Shown here piece after piece: positions 1 through 11,814 of a stretch of DNA of 64,000 nt (positions within the stretch are counted from its first letter, which is position 1; each line of letters starts with the position of its first letter). Made by a program: the position numbers and the translations under genes. The DNA comes from Metallyticus violacea. Its lineage: Eukaryota > Arthropoda > Insecta > Mantodea > Metallyticidae. The notes below the pieces were generated by a model. That model made no database searches and was not told where the DNA came from. It saw only the letters and a list, made by a program, of their open reading frames with translations. The DNA is taken from NCBI GenBank assembly GCA_030762175.1, contig CM060842.1:45540001-45604000 (forward strand), read 5' to 3'.

Positions 1-800
1 ATTCGGAGAAAAATTTTAAATTGTTGACAGAAATCTTGACAGGATTACAGATGCGATTGCAAACATACAATGCCCTTTACTGTTTCCTCCCAGAGAAAAT
101 ATGAGTTCAATTAATTTTTTGTTACAAACCACAATACGTGGAATAGGTCATATCATAGAAAATTAAATCTGTAAACAATTAACCTGTATGCTTTCATGCA
201 TGTTGACTTAACCAGTTATTAATAACAACAATTGTAACGTAAGTAATACTGTAATATATCAAATATAATAAAAATTGCAACAAATAAAATACAAAGAAAC
301 ATGACTAAAATATATTAAATAAATATATTAAATTCCGATATAAAACATAAGGTATCAAGATATAACAAAAACATGCCATTTGCAAATAAATAGAGAATAG
401 AATAACAGTATACATAGCATGAAGCATAATATTTTATGAAAATATAAAATTAGCTAAATTAAAAAAGTAATTATACAATCTAAACGCAAAATTCAATTAA
501 TCAGGTATAGACAGTAAAAATTTCTAAGAACTTAATAAAATTGCATCTATCTTATGGATCCAAACCAAATATATCTATCGTATTATTTTTAGGAAATTTC
601 AATAGTAATCTGACTAAATAAAATATATACAGCAAAACATTCAATAATATATTCATAGAATAGTACATCATATTAAAATATAAGATGTTGATACAAGTCA
701 ATAATATTATATACAATCCAAAAGTAAAATAAAATATAGTTTTGCATGAAGATAAATGAACAAGTTGTTATAATTATTATGAAAATAGTGAATGCAGGAT
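1..800. other. AT-rich gene-free stretch
   Basis: Strongly AT-rich sequence with no credible open frame, no splice-flanked GC-rich block and no mobile-element motif that I recognise on either strand. Confidence 0.6.
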
Positions 801-976
801 TAATTATGGAAAAAATATAAAATTATTGGTTAATTATGGAAAAAATATAAAATTATTGATTAATTATGGAAAAAATATAAAATTATTGATTAATTGTGGA
901 AAAAATATAAAATTATTGAATAATTGTGGAAAAAATATAAAATTATTGATTAATTGTGGAAAAAATATAAAATTAT
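801..976. repeat. 30-bp minisatellite, about 5.9 units
   Basis: Head-to-tail units of exactly 30 bp, each built from TAATTATGGA, AAAAATATAA and AATTATTGAT, start at 801, 831, 861, 891, 921 and 951; the last is partial. Units differ by one to three substitutions: the first three have TTATGG, the later three TTGTGG. This shows expansion by local duplication with subtype spread. There are no spacers, so it is a tandem repeat and not a CRISPR array. Confidence 0.95.
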
Positions 977-2564
977 TTGGACCGTGAAGATTAGACTAAT
1001 TTTATAATGACCCCGTTTGGGTCTCTAATCGAATATTAGCATTTTTATGTTCGGACGAATGCTATAAATCGTGAACTTTATCAACGTGAAGAGATGCGCG
1101 TTAATTATACTCATAAAATGTTCTCAGTACATCAGAAAAGCTGATGAACTGAGGAAAGCTCATAATTGGAACAGATCAAGTGGTGTAAATAAGATGCTCG
1201 AAATATTCATTTGTTTGTAATAACCCTGATCAAAAGCGCAATGTAGTTTTCATAAGCCTGCATATAATTATAATTAAAATTGTATCATTAAGCCAATATA
1301 GAATATTTACAGACATTTTCTGAAAGCAGGATGAAAAAAAAAGTTCTTTCTTTCTTTTAATAGCCATTACCAATTTTAAATGCCCTATTTCCGTGTTTGC
1401 TGACTTTATTTTCTCTACCTTCTTGCTGGATTCCATTTACTTTCTCCATTCATTCTAATCAAAGGATCATATCCATACCAAATGTCTTCTTGGTGCGTCG
1501 TACAAAATATTTATGTAGTACTTACATCTTTGTCTAACAATAACATCCCTAACATACTTTCTTAAGGAAACTTCAGTACAACATTTCCAATAATACATTT
1601 CATTGCGAAAAGTTTCTCCATATATTCACTTTTAATCTCCAAGTTCCTGAATCAACAAAACAATTCTGTTCCTAACTAAAAAGCTCTACTTTGATTGTTT
1701 CATTGTGCACTATTGAGAGTTGATATACTCAATGTTATTTCCTTCTTTGTTTTTTAATTTCTGTACTACCTTGAACCGAGACTGACTATATTTACCAGAC
1801 CCCAATACGGAAAGAAATTGCGGCAGAAGTCGCCCTATTACTGCCAATAGCATGTACAAAAATTTAACGTATTATTATATTTATAAGTTAATATTATTTA
1901 TAATTAGAAAATATTTCGATGGTTTGCAAGAATCTGAAATTGTTTACAAATAATATTTCTGAAAGTTAAGCGAAATATAAAATAGTATGCATTAAAAACT
2001 TCTCCACTGGTAAGCACAACTAAAATACACGAACTTCCAAAACTGGACAACTTAAAACTAATCGACATAGTTGGGATAGCATTATATTTATCATCGTATA
2101 TTTTAAGGAAAAGGACATAGTCTTCCTTGGTAATAGTTATAAACGAATGTATCTGTCTTGTCTTAACCTCAATTGCAAAGGAGTCGAAACATAATATCCT
2201 GCTCACACTATTCATTAAAACTCTCTTCATCTCGTTCTAAATCCCGCTTCATGCTTTCTTCCGGATCTTTCCTTTTGTTGCTAAGCTAGAAGCTTAGAAG
2301 CAATTTATTTGCTGGTTAGAAAGCAATAACTAGAATAATTACAAGTACTATGCATTATTTTTCAATTCATATATCTGTAAATACCGTGCTTCATATTTTA
2401 ACAATTTAATTATATTTATTTTATTATTAACAGTAATAATATTGTGTTATTTTTATTGTTATTTGTTCATCCTTAAAATTGTGTATCATATTTAGGCATG
2501 TACGGTCAAGGACCCATGCATAAAATATATCTGTAATGTGTATATAGAATGTTATAACAATATA
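977..2564. other. AT-rich stretch, nothing recognised
   Basis: Short open frames on the minus strand at 1230-1436 and 1904-2230 lack any family motif, splice context or GC rise and are probably chance. No repeat of another part of the window was seen. Confidence 0.5.
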
Positions 2565-2617
2565 CACTACTACTACTACTACTACTGCTTCTTCTTCTTC
2601 TTCTTCTTCTTCTTCTT

Positions 2618-2674
<57 letters not shown>
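2565..2674. repeat. Compound (ACT)n-(CTT)n-(ACT)n microsatellite
   Basis: An ACT run changes to CTT at about 2586 and back to ACT at about 2619, ending in ATAGTGG. Homopolymeric serine/arginine and tyrosine/phenylalanine frames on the two strands are products of this repeat and not genes. The (TAC)n component resembles the 3' tail motif of the LINE end near 28250, but no LINE body adjoins it. Confidence 0.95.
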
Positions 2675-4479
2675 TAGTGGTAGATTAAGGAAAATTGCAC
2701 GAAGAAAATGTCCTTCCTAAGCACAATTTTCATTAAGAAAATTTTAATACACACTACAATTTCATCATTACTTCCTAAACTTGCACGGTGTGTACTCTTT
2801 ATATACTCATCCTAAATAGGATAAGTAAATACGGAATTATGCCGTGCACTGCCATAATAAAGACATACAAGAGCAACTCATGTGGTACTAACACTTTGTA
2901 TTAAACAAGTTCCTGTTGCGATTTCACTAAATCAGTATTAACGTAATAAAATAACAAAGACGTAACACGCTACTGTTGATTTACTTTCAACTATAAACCA
3001 CAGTAATAAACCAGATAACAGCAAATTAACTAAGTCGTGTAATTAACACATGGGCCACGTTTTCCACCATTTTTTTTGTCTACTATCAATACCTACTTAG
3101 TACCTAGTACATGTAATTTGTCTTGCTTGAACGTACGGTATAAACATTGTACTATAAGAGTATTTATTTTGGATCAGCAACACACTGTACAAGATAGGAA
3201 AAGACCACTAATATCTTTTTAGAAGTAATCGCACATACCAGATTTTAAATATACCATCCTTCAGGAAAGAGATCCTTTTAAAAAATAACAATATGTTGCT
3301 ATATCTAGTACGAGAGGGGAAAAATGTAGAGTGTAGACGAATTCTTAAGTGAATATTTTACTGGTGACGGGGAACATAAATGTATAGGTTTATTTATGCT
3401 GTAAATGGAGTATTTTCTAATACCCTTTTGTCCAAAAAATAGTGTCTTGATATTATTTTATAATGTTGTACTTTATTGTATGAATAAATGTTAAAGGAAC
3501 GAGAAAAGCCAGTTTCGTAATTTTTAGGCTTGCAATAAATGTATAACATTATTAACGAGTTTAATAGTCTATATTTTTTGTATGCGAGAAATATAAAAAT
3601 GACATTAATAAAATAAAATGAGTATTAATGTTGAAATTCCAATAAATTAGCCTGCAATCAATACCTTCTTTTATTATACTTTTGGCGTCATTGTCTCCAT
3701 GGAGGTTATTTAGTTCATTTGTCTATTTTTGTTGTTAGCTAAGATGGATTTACCGCAGAGAAATTTTAGCCTAAATTGAAAAGGCTGAATTGTCACCAAT
3801 GCTTATCGGAAGGAATACAATAATTGGATGAACAGTAAAAATATTAAGGACATTTCCGAAAATTTAAATGTTTGCATATATTTCAGAACAGATTAGTATT
3901 ATCAAATTCTACTAATTCATTTGATGGACAATATTAGCTAATTAATTTGTATTAATTTTGTAAGTATGGTTTTTGTAATGAATATGATTGATTGATTTTA
4001 TTTTCAATTAAGGAAATAATTCAATAATTATTTCCTTGATATTAGTAACATACTATTCAACTGATAGAATCTTAGCAACGAAAACTATTGTTTTTAGTAT
4101 AGTTATGGTTATTTTATTTTATAGATCTAGTGTAATAATGTAACAGTTTTTAACCATGTTGACCATCAATAAGGACTCGTTATAATTTTGGTACACAAAA
4201 AGAGTAATTTCTGTTATGCCTTTGAAATATATTAACCGTTAAATACGAATATAATAAAGAATGGACACACATAAATGGATAAAAAATAATGTCCTTTGCT
4301 ATTTTTTCCTACATCGAAGTCTTTTGGCATGATTTCAATATAAAAGTTTAATGTGAATGGTTTGAGTTCTGCATCACTTAGCTCAACGTTGTATATTTTA
4401 ATTACTTTTTATTTATTGTGATCTTATCGCGACATCTGCAAACTGTGAACGTGAATACAGTAGGTCTATAGTCTGTCGG
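2675..4479. other. AT-rich stretch, nothing recognised
   Basis: About 1.8 kb without a credible open frame, family motif or internal repeat. Confidence 0.5.
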
Positions 4480-4663
4480 AATGAATGAAATGAATTAATG
4501 TTGGCGGTAATGAGCTGGAGACCTTGGTGTGTTAAAGCTATCTGGCAATCACCTTCTCAGAGTAAGGGAAAATTGCCAAAATACCTTATCCAGACAACTT
4601 GATCTTTCCAGAAATCGAACCCAGGATAAGTTGCAAACGCTACCGTTAGACCACGGGGGTAGT
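4480..4663 (-). mobile_element. tRNA-like SINE relic (family F)
   Basis: Read on the minus strand, the element begins at about 4663 with a tRNA-like head: CCGTGGTCTAACGGTAGCGT resembles the A-box region and GGGTTCGATT the RNA polymerase III B box. A non-tRNA body follows towards 4480. No second copy lies in this window and no target duplication was found, so family status rests on the tRNA-like head. A decayed tRNA pseudogene with unrelated flank is the alternative. Confidence 0.45.
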
Positions 4664-5491
4664 GTTAATATTATTATCAAAGCGTTGATGTGAACACACA
4701 TTTAAAAAGGAAGTAAAACTAAGAACTTTATTTCGCAGTAACGTTGTACAAACACAGGCCCACTCTCTGGAATTAGTGCATCCCAAATTAAAGTTAACCA
4801 GTTAAGCAGTCTTGCATAAAATATTTATTTTCTCTAAAACTCTTATGAGATAGAGAAAAAGATATTTAGATGTTTTATTGCCTGTTTTAAGCTCTATTGC
4901 CAGCTTTATTTAAGGCACTGAGTTTCCTCTTTTCCTTATAAATGTTAAACAATTTGTCAAATTACCTATTTGTACCAATGGTATACGTTCCAGCTTGATA
5001 TACTAAATTCGTGCCAGCTGAGATATAATTTGTATAAGATGAAGCATCTTTATGCATTGCTTCATTGTTTTAACAGCTTAAAATTGGTAGTAATAATTTC
5101 ATCGTGGCATTTTCACGACGTAGTACTTGTCCGTCATTTTAAAATGCAAGAAGAGATGGCGAAAAATTTTAGCTGCGAGAATAGTCAATAAAACAAGATG
5201 AAAAAATACTGACCTGCTAAACGATAGTGCTGCATTGTCAATAGGTCTGTTACACAGGCCGAAATAAAAACTTTCTCTAACGCCATGGGCGCTGCATGCA
5301 ATAGGTACCAAAGATTAACACAATGATTGTCAAACTAACCTTGTGGTTATCGTTGATTCGTGTCGTACTTAACATACTATTAGTGATGACACATTCACCT
5401 ATGGTGAAGTCAACGTGTTAGTTTAAGCTCTTTGCTGTACCATTTATCTGGTGGTAATCCTTTGGACAACTCTTCGCACAGTAATATATGT

Positions 5492-5497
<6 letters not shown>
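4664..5497. other. Gene-free stretch before a poly(A) tract
   Basis: Open frames at 4970-5191 (+) and 5099-5311 (-) overlap on opposite strands and match nothing I know. The segment ends in poly(A), so part of it could be an unrecognised retroposed sequence. Confidence 0.4.

Positions 5498-5523
<26 letters not shown>
5498..5523 (+). repeat. Poly(A) tract, about 26 nt
   Basis: Uninterrupted A run after AATATATGTAATGTT. It could be the tail of an old retroposon on the plus strand. No polyadenylation signal in the usual position and no flanking duplication is evident. Confidence 0.8.
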
Positions 5524-5721
5524 TGACACGGAGCTCCTCCCGAAGAAGATAGAAAAGTTAAGAGCTTCTCCAAGTTTTACCATATAGCAGTTGGATGATA
5601 TTCATAGGGAAACCGCGAAGAAACGGGCTAAATAATTTCGCTAAGCAAGAGAGAGCATCAAATACTGGTATAATTCTTGTAATGTCATTCTGTGTCAGAT
5701 AACTTCTTGTTGACTTTTAAC

Positions 5722-5988
5722 AGTGTTTAACGCCCGTTTTTACTACTGAGGCACCACAGGTGGTGAACACTGATGATACATGAGATGAAATGATATATTG
5801 GGAAAGGATTTTTTTATGGAAGGAAACGTTCCAGGCCTAAGTTTGGGGTACCTCCCCGGCATTTACCAGTTATGAGGACTGAGGAAAACCTGGAAAAAAC
5901 CTCAATCAGGGAGGACGGTCCTGGTGGGATTCGAACCCCAGACTTCCCGCTCACGAGTTTGCGCATTAACGACCTCTCCGTGGCGGTG
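5722..5988 (-). mobile_element. SINE-A, near full length
   Basis: Sense is the minus strand, with the tRNA-like head at 5988 and the tail at 5722. The head carries a class II (Ser/Leu-like) tRNA resemblance and a B-box-like GGGTTCGAA (read on the plus strand as TTCGAACCCC). The body includes CCAGGTTTTCCTCAGTCC and the tail GTAAAAACGGGCGTTAAACA. Related copies occur at 11906-12155, 29034-29290 and 29291-29582, with fragments at 56062-56105 and 56212-56306, which defines the family within the window. Confidence 0.88.
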
Positions 5989-7719
5989 AAGAGATACTAT
6001 TCAGAGACGGGGAACGGAAGCTCAAAGAAATCTCACTAATGTTTTCTGTTACAACCTTCTTGAGCACTTCACATGTTGGTCAGTGGAAAGTGATCTCTAA
6101 TTTCTTTCTGTAGTTCAGGTGGAGCATCGTCTGAAGTGTTTCCACAAGTTGTTAGAAATTTATCTCAAGTAATATCACAAGAGGGTCAAAGATTACTGAT
6201 AAATTCAGAACGTAATGAATCTGGAAAGCTCAGACCCTCCAGTAATATTTATTAGGACTATTTCAAGAATAAAATAAAAATTAAATATAATTTCCGTAAA
6301 CTTGGCTTACAATATTGTAAAATTGTACGTTTGTATTATGAATACTTAACCTTTTCAAGCCATCTAGCAACAACATCAGTAATGCCAATAGAGAAGAGCC
6401 AAGTACGGCTTAAGACTATTTCATTAACACAATAAGAATAAAAGTAATATATATTTGAAATTCGCGAACGGACTATTAACAATTGTATAAAATGTTATAC
6501 TAACTTACGAATACTTGCCTATTTAAAAACCGTGAGAATAAAATACACGAAAGTAAACTATTACAATTGCTACCGTAATACCAACTGAGAAAAACAAAAC
6601 ATAGAAAACAGTTTACCGTTCTAAACAGCGTATTTATTAAGATTTATGGTTGCTTGGGGAGATATTGTTTCATAATTTACGAAATGATCTCAAACCGTTT
6701 GGCAGAATACGTAAAAACAATTGCTTGAGTGAATACACATTAAGTTAGATCAATGCACAATTACTGAAAACACAGAAAAGTGGTCAGCGATGTGTGCTCA
6801 GGAATTATAAGTGGAGATATAGAGTTGGCTACTTTAACCACAAAACAAATGTAAGTCGCGTGATTTGGTAATTTTTTTTCGATAATTTCACTGCAATATC
6901 CAACTGTGATTTGTCATAGTTCGAAATGTTTCGTTTCATTGATCGATTTTAAGATGATGTCACGTAAGTGAAATAGTCAAAGTAATCACAGAGATGCATT
7001 GAAATCCATTGCTAAAGGGAATTATTCTCTTTCCAAAAGAGAATCCTTGGTGTGGCACAAGCCAGGCAAGTATCCGATCAGGGGATTTCAACCTATGGTA
7101 CGCGTACCATTTATATACACATATATAAAATAAGTACAGAAATAAATTGAATGTTGATTCCTATTGAAGACCAAAATTAAGTCAGTTGAAACCAAACATT
7201 AAACAAGTACAACCTTCGCACTGAAACAAAAGTGTGAGTCAGAAATTAGTTAAATTTATAAAGTCAATAGCTTTTACTAATTATAAGTCTGAGTACTGGA
7301 TAATCAGGATTAGGAACATATGTATGTCGAAGTTTGTTTATATATTCATTCACTATATTTTAAGCTTAATAAAATTAATTTTAAGACATTTCACAGAACA
7401 AACCATTGAATAGGAATAGATAGAACAGTTTTTTCTCCAATAAATATCTAATTTTAAACACTGCGTACAATAAATAAATAAATAAATAAATCACTATTAT
7501 TGTTATAAATGTATAGAAATGCTTATTTTGACTCTTGTACCACAAAATCACAAAATTTGCTTAACTGGTGCATGAAATATCCTGCGTTGAATGTAATGGT
7601 ACGTCACTGGAAAAGGTTTAGATCATTAAAGGTAACACAGTAACATGACATCAACCGTTTCGTAATGCTTGGAAATTCTTTTTATTTACTTCAAAGAAAA
7701 AAAAGAATACTATCTGCAT
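5989..7719. other. Gene-free stretch with a small (AAAT)n run
   Basis: AT-rich sequence without supported coding frames. A (AAAT)n microsatellite of about 23 bp lies at 7469-7491. Nothing else was recognised. Confidence 0.5.
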
Positions 7720-7975
7720 TTAGAGCCTCATGTTTCATTCCTACTGCGTAGTGCCAAAAGGAGAACTTAACTTGTCATGTCCTTCTGCTTCAATGCTGCA
7801 GTCCATGTGGGATTTCCAGAAGAAACCATCACCCTGCAGCCCAGATATTGCACCTAGCGTCTACCACCTCCTCTCTACATTAGAGAAAGATCTTCAAAGA
7901 AAGAAATGTGATGGCGATGTGAAAAAATTCGCAATGGAATATTTACATATAATGGTACAGATTACTTTTTGAAAA
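7720..7975 (+). pseudogene. Mariner transposase C-terminal fragment
   Basis: The open frame from 7730 contains SPDIAPSVYHLLSTLEKDL at about residues 36-54. This matches the C-terminal motif of mariner transposases (typically SPDLAPSDYHLF), which contains the third catalytic aspartate. That aspartate is kept in SPDIAPS, but the D of SDYHLF is a V here. The HTH region and the first two catalytic aspartates are missing, so this is a broken remnant. It ends about 75 bp before the separate mariner at 8049, with no evident junction between them. Confidence 0.72.
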
Positions 7976-8048
7976 GTAAATAGACATGAATATTATATAA
8001 TAAAATTATATAGTCAAATTATTTTTCTCACTTCAAAAATTAATACTA

Positions 8049-9181
8049 GGACTGTTTGATAAATTAGTGCAAATTCCAAAGTGGTAGATCTAGATTCCTT
8101 TCAACGTTATCTTGACAAGGTAGTTGCTGTAAAGGAATCAGGTACATGATTACAAACCTTAACGAATCTAGTTTGTGTTTCATTTTCCTTCGTTCAAAAT
8201 GAAGAAACAGAAATGTCGTGCATTAATAAAGCAATATTTTCTTAAAGGGGCTTCGCCCACAGAAACTAAGGCGAAGCTAGACGATTATTACGATGAATCT
8301 GCACCTTCGCTTAAAATGGTGAGTGTATCCTGGTTTGGTGACAACATGTGACCAAATGAGCACAAGCGATGCGGATCGTTTCGGACATCCTATCGAAGTA
8401 ATTATTGCTACAATGACATAGAGCTGAGCAATTAGAGATTCTGAAGCTGTAAGTGTTTCTTGAGATCGAGAGCATAATAATTTGCACAATCATTTGAAAA
8501 TCGGCGAGTTGAGTGCTGCGTTTGTTAATCATTGAGCAGAATAGAGAACGAATTGCTTCTTCCGCACAGAATTTGGAACTTTTTAAACAGAATTCAAGTG
8601 AATTTCATAGGCGTTATGTAACAATCAACAAAGTGAATCCACCACTACACGGCTGAAACGAAAGAGAAGTCGAAACAGTGGGCCGTAACCAGAGAAAGCG
8701 CTCCGAAAAGAGCAAAAGCTATATCCTCAGCAAGAAAGGTGATAGCGCCTTTGTTTCGGGATTACCACTTATTAATTGACTTTTTAGAAAAAAAAATCAT
8801 AACCGGTGGAATATTAAGCTACGATAGTGGAACAATTAAAGACATGATCAGGAATTTGGTGAAGAAAAAGATCCTGTACCATCACGATAATACGCAAGCG
8901 CACAAGTTTGCAATTATGCCTTCAAAATTATGGGATTTAAGATATGAAATTCTTTCTCATACCCCTACTCTTCGGATTTGGCTCTCTTGAGAACTACTTT
9001 TGTTTTCAAACATGAAGAAATGTCAGTAGGAAAGAAATTCGCATCAGATGAAGAGGTCGCAGAAGTAAATGCGTATTTTACAGAAATGAGGAAATGGCAT
9101 AAACAAATAAGATAGTCGTTGGAATAAGTATATAGACTTGAAGATAGATAGGTTGAGAAATAAAAATGTCTTTTTCTAAAA

Positions 9182-9216
<35 letters not shown>

Positions 9217-9240
9217 CCCGAAGCTATTGAACAGCCCTCC
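8049..9240 (+). mobile_element. Mariner element, nearly full length, inactive
   Basis: The transposase frame starts at ATG 8199 with MKKQKCRALIKQYFLKGASP, a typical mariner N-terminal helix, followed by AKLDDYYDESAPSLKMV. Later pieces in shifting frames include the second-aspartate region (HHDNTQAH, near 8880). Stops and frameshifts recur throughout. The ends show imperfect inverted repeats: GGACTGTTTGATAA at 8049 against the reverse complement of the end near 9240 (GGAGGGCTGTTCAATAG), each next to TA. A length of about 1.2 kb fits mariner. A T run of 29 nt at 9185-9213 lies just inside the 3' end. The TIR pairing is by eye and approximate. Confidence 0.8.
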
Positions 9241-10519
9241 TAAACTGTTAATCTTATTTAATTTTGAATTACTTTCGTGAGTGCATTTAATGAATAAAAC
9301 TTATACAATGGTTGTTTTCTTGAAAGGTAACCCGCTAATGGAGCCTAGAATTGATGATGGTGGGCGTAAGCACTACACACCGGGTTGAGTGCTGGCTCTA
9401 TTGAAAACCCTTCAAGACTCAGCTCGCTTCTTAGGATTTTCCATTTCGGCAGCTCAACATTTTTTATTCGTAGATGCAAAATGATGAAACTGAAGGGCAA
9501 CAATAAGGAAGAGATGAAGGAAAAGAAAGAAAACACGAGGAAACAGCATCGGAGAAAACAGAAGAAGTGGCGCTCAATATTTTACTGTCAGGCAGTGTTC
9601 CCTTTTGCCTTTGGAAATAAAAACACGCCTCTTTCAAGCATTAGCGCTTTATACATTTCTAAAATTAACAAACGTTTTAATCTAGCAACGCTAGTGCCTG
9701 CAATGGTAGTGAGCTGTTCCAATGAAAACACACACGTACATTGTAAAGGCTTCGTTTTTTCAATTGCTTTTAAATTAGTTGGGAGCTTCATTGGTCTTTT
9801 CTTTTATTTTTTTTCCCTTGTTTTTTTTCCGTTTGTACTCCCAGTGTATTATTTTCAATCAAATTCATTGTAAGAATTGAAGAATATTTATTGTTCCTAC
9901 AGAAAAATGTTTCACTACTATCTTCGTTCGTATTCATTGCTTTATAACTCAAAGAGTTAATATTTATATTTGACTCTACATCCTTGTCCGATACCAATAT
10001 CATACAAAGAAAGAAGCATTTTAGTGGGTTAAATATACAGTAAAACCCTGATATCGTTCCTTTTGATTTTTAAACAGCTTTTTGCCATGTTCTTTATTGT
10101 GTACCGCTGAAGGAAGAGGAAGCTGGAACCATCAATCACACACCTCTGCAAGTGTACGGTCTTCATCGCGCTATATACAAAGTAGTTCACTCAATCCGGA
10201 CTAAAGATTGGACTTGTTTACCCAAATGATTCTCTCCCTATAAATATTTGTATTATTTAGATAATGGCTTGCTAATTTATATGCACGTACCTTCAGCGAT
10301 GCAAAACAGAAGACTGACCATAATCTTATGCTACCAATGGTCTCCTCCCAAGCACATTTGTACGCGTTTCTGCAAATTCTGGAATACTTTTACCAAAATG
10401 GCGACGTCAGCGGCTTCAATCTTTTGAGCTGTGCAATTCACTTGTTTAGTTTTACCTAATTCCGAAGGAATGTAGCTATTGCACTTGTACTCATAATTTT
10501 TTTTTAATTATTCAAATTT
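9241..10519. other. Stretch with the longest (unsupported) open frame
   Basis: The plus-strand frame 9385-9873 (162 codons) is the longest in the window. Its first half is basic (Lys/Arg-rich) and its second half hydrophobic from a T-rich tract. Two minus-strand frames overlap it. I recognise no domain and see no Kozak-like or splice context, so I treat it as chance. No other structure was seen up to 10519. Confidence 0.4.
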
Positions 10520-10563
10520 CCATCGCTCCTATCTACTAGTCACCGAAAATGACAATGAAAAAA

Positions 10564-10564
<1 letters not shown>

Positions 10565-10596
<32 letters not shown>
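10565..10596. repeat. (TA)n microsatellite
   Basis: Pure TA run directly abutting the left arm of the 10596-10926 inverted repeat. A second TA run lies outside the right arm. Confidence 0.9.
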
Positions 10597-10601
<5 letters not shown>

Positions 10602-10926
10602 CACTAATAATAAAAGTAGATAAAGATAAAACACTGAGAAAGAGTCACACTTGAAATTGCCACCGCTAGAGTAATTTTTATACCACCTGGTTTAAAAGTT
10701 ACGTATTAGTTTGTTTTTTTTTTTCTTCCCACACTCTCATTTCTAGTTTCATCTGTTTCCATGCATAACGTTACCTTCGATACTCAATATTTACTTTTAT
10801 CACTTTCACTTGTCTAGCTTCTTACCATTGAAGAACTCGCAGTAGTTCGAAATATAGCAATTTAAAATCAAGTGTGACTCTTTCTCAGTGTTTTATCTTT
10901 ATCTACTTTTATTATTAGTGTTAATT
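10596..10926. repeat. Perfect 59-bp inverted repeat, 213-nt loop
   Basis: The left arm 10596-10654 starts AATTAACACTAATAATAAAA and ends GAGTCACACTTGA. The right arm 10868-10926 is its exact reverse complement. The loop is 10655-10867. The loop start holds an inverted copy of the CTCTAGCGG motif that recurs in the surrounding long repeat (11170 and 60441). It could be a MITE-like element or a recent inverted duplication; no terminal signature of a known superfamily is evident. Confidence 0.95.
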
Positions 10927-10965
10927 TGTTACATTGTTAATAGTGTTTCTTTATTTTTATTTTTC

Positions 10966-10969
<4 letters not shown>

Positions 10970-11016
<47 letters not shown>
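10970..11016. repeat. (TA)n microsatellite
   Basis: TA run of about 46 bp to the right of the inverted repeat, followed by TATGTGTATGTGTGTG, where copy 1 of the long repeat resumes. Confidence 0.95.
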
Positions 11017-11018
<2 letters not shown>

Positions 11019-11210
11019 GTGTATGTGTGTGTTAACGCTCTAGCAGTCGCAATTTTTGTTTTTTCTCAGCGAAACTCAGCATATAGCTTCAATTAACGGA
11101 CGATTTGTCAAGTTTGTTAACCAGCAAAATTCGACCATTGGCGCTGAATGTTAACCTAAAGCGAACATTTAAAAATTACTCTAGCGGCTGCAATTTGTCG
11201 TCACATTACA

Positions 11211-11806
11211 TAAAGTAAAGGAAAGGTCATTTGAATTAACATGATATGTGCTACGGAGAACTGAAAAAGGGCCGCTGTGCCCAGTAATAAACGCTACGAA
11301 GCATTAAAATTAAATAAAATGTCCATGAAAAAATAAAAAAGAATCAGTTACCTACAATACTTAATTTTGCAAAGAGAACGTTTTTACTCTTAAAATAGCG
11401 TTAATAGACTTCACCGTACCTAAATGCTCGAGGGGAGCTTATGAGGCGCACGGGGTAAGATTGAGGTGTGGTTCGAACCCGCGACCGTTTAGTTGTGTTC
11501 TGTTCTTTTACTAATTGTACCTACGTGAATCGTAAATTGATTCCTCTGTATACACCCATTTTCAAATGAAAATGGACGTACTGCAAGACTTCTAACACCA
11601 ACTATTTTATGTAAATATAGTTTAATACCTGTATCATCGTTCACTGCTAGCAATAGTGTATATTTGGAGTGTTTAGTTGAAATGCGTACAAGTGAAAATT
11701 TTGAACTTTTGCGTTCTCTTTTTATTGAGAGCACACACCATACTTTAAAAGTTGCATTCAAGCTTTGGGATTTTAGAATGTTAATGCAGCTATATGCTTT
11801 ATTATA
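11211..11806. other. Disrupted middle of the long-repeat copy 1
   Basis: No clear alignment to copy 2 and no recognised element. Overlapping open frames at 11489-11845 (-) and 11664-11930 (+) are unsupported. A tRNA B-box-like GTTCGAACC at about 11472 hints at an old tRNA-like repeat but too little surrounds it to call. Confidence 0.4.
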
Positions 11807-11814
11807 TCTAAAAT

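Larger units (their letters stand above)
10520..11210 (+). repeat. Long dispersed repeat, copy 1, left segment
   Basis: 10520-10566 matches 59585-59625 (shared CCTACTAG...ACACCGAA-like block and ACAATGAAAAAA), and 11010-11210 matches 59945-60140 (shared GTGTATGTG, GTTAACGCTCTAG, CTCTAGCGGC). Between these, relative to copy 2, copy 1 holds about 440 bp consisting of (TA)n, a 59-bp inverted repeat with loop, and (TA)n. The repeat is non-coding on both strands. It continues at 12945 after a disrupted middle. Confidence 0.75.

Noticed and set aside
801..976. CRISPR-like regular 30-bp repetition
   Set aside because: Units are directly abutting with no unique spacers, and the genome is eukaryotic. 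It is a minisatellite.
2506..2754. Open frames rich in Ser/Arg (minus) and Tyr/Phe (plus)
   Set aside because: They are translations of the ACT/CTT trinucleotide microsatellite.
9385..9873. Longest open frame in the window (162 codons)
   Set aside because: No domain, overlapping minus-strand frames, hydrophobic end encoded by T-rich DNA, and no splice or start context. At this length and composition it can occur by chance in 64 kb.
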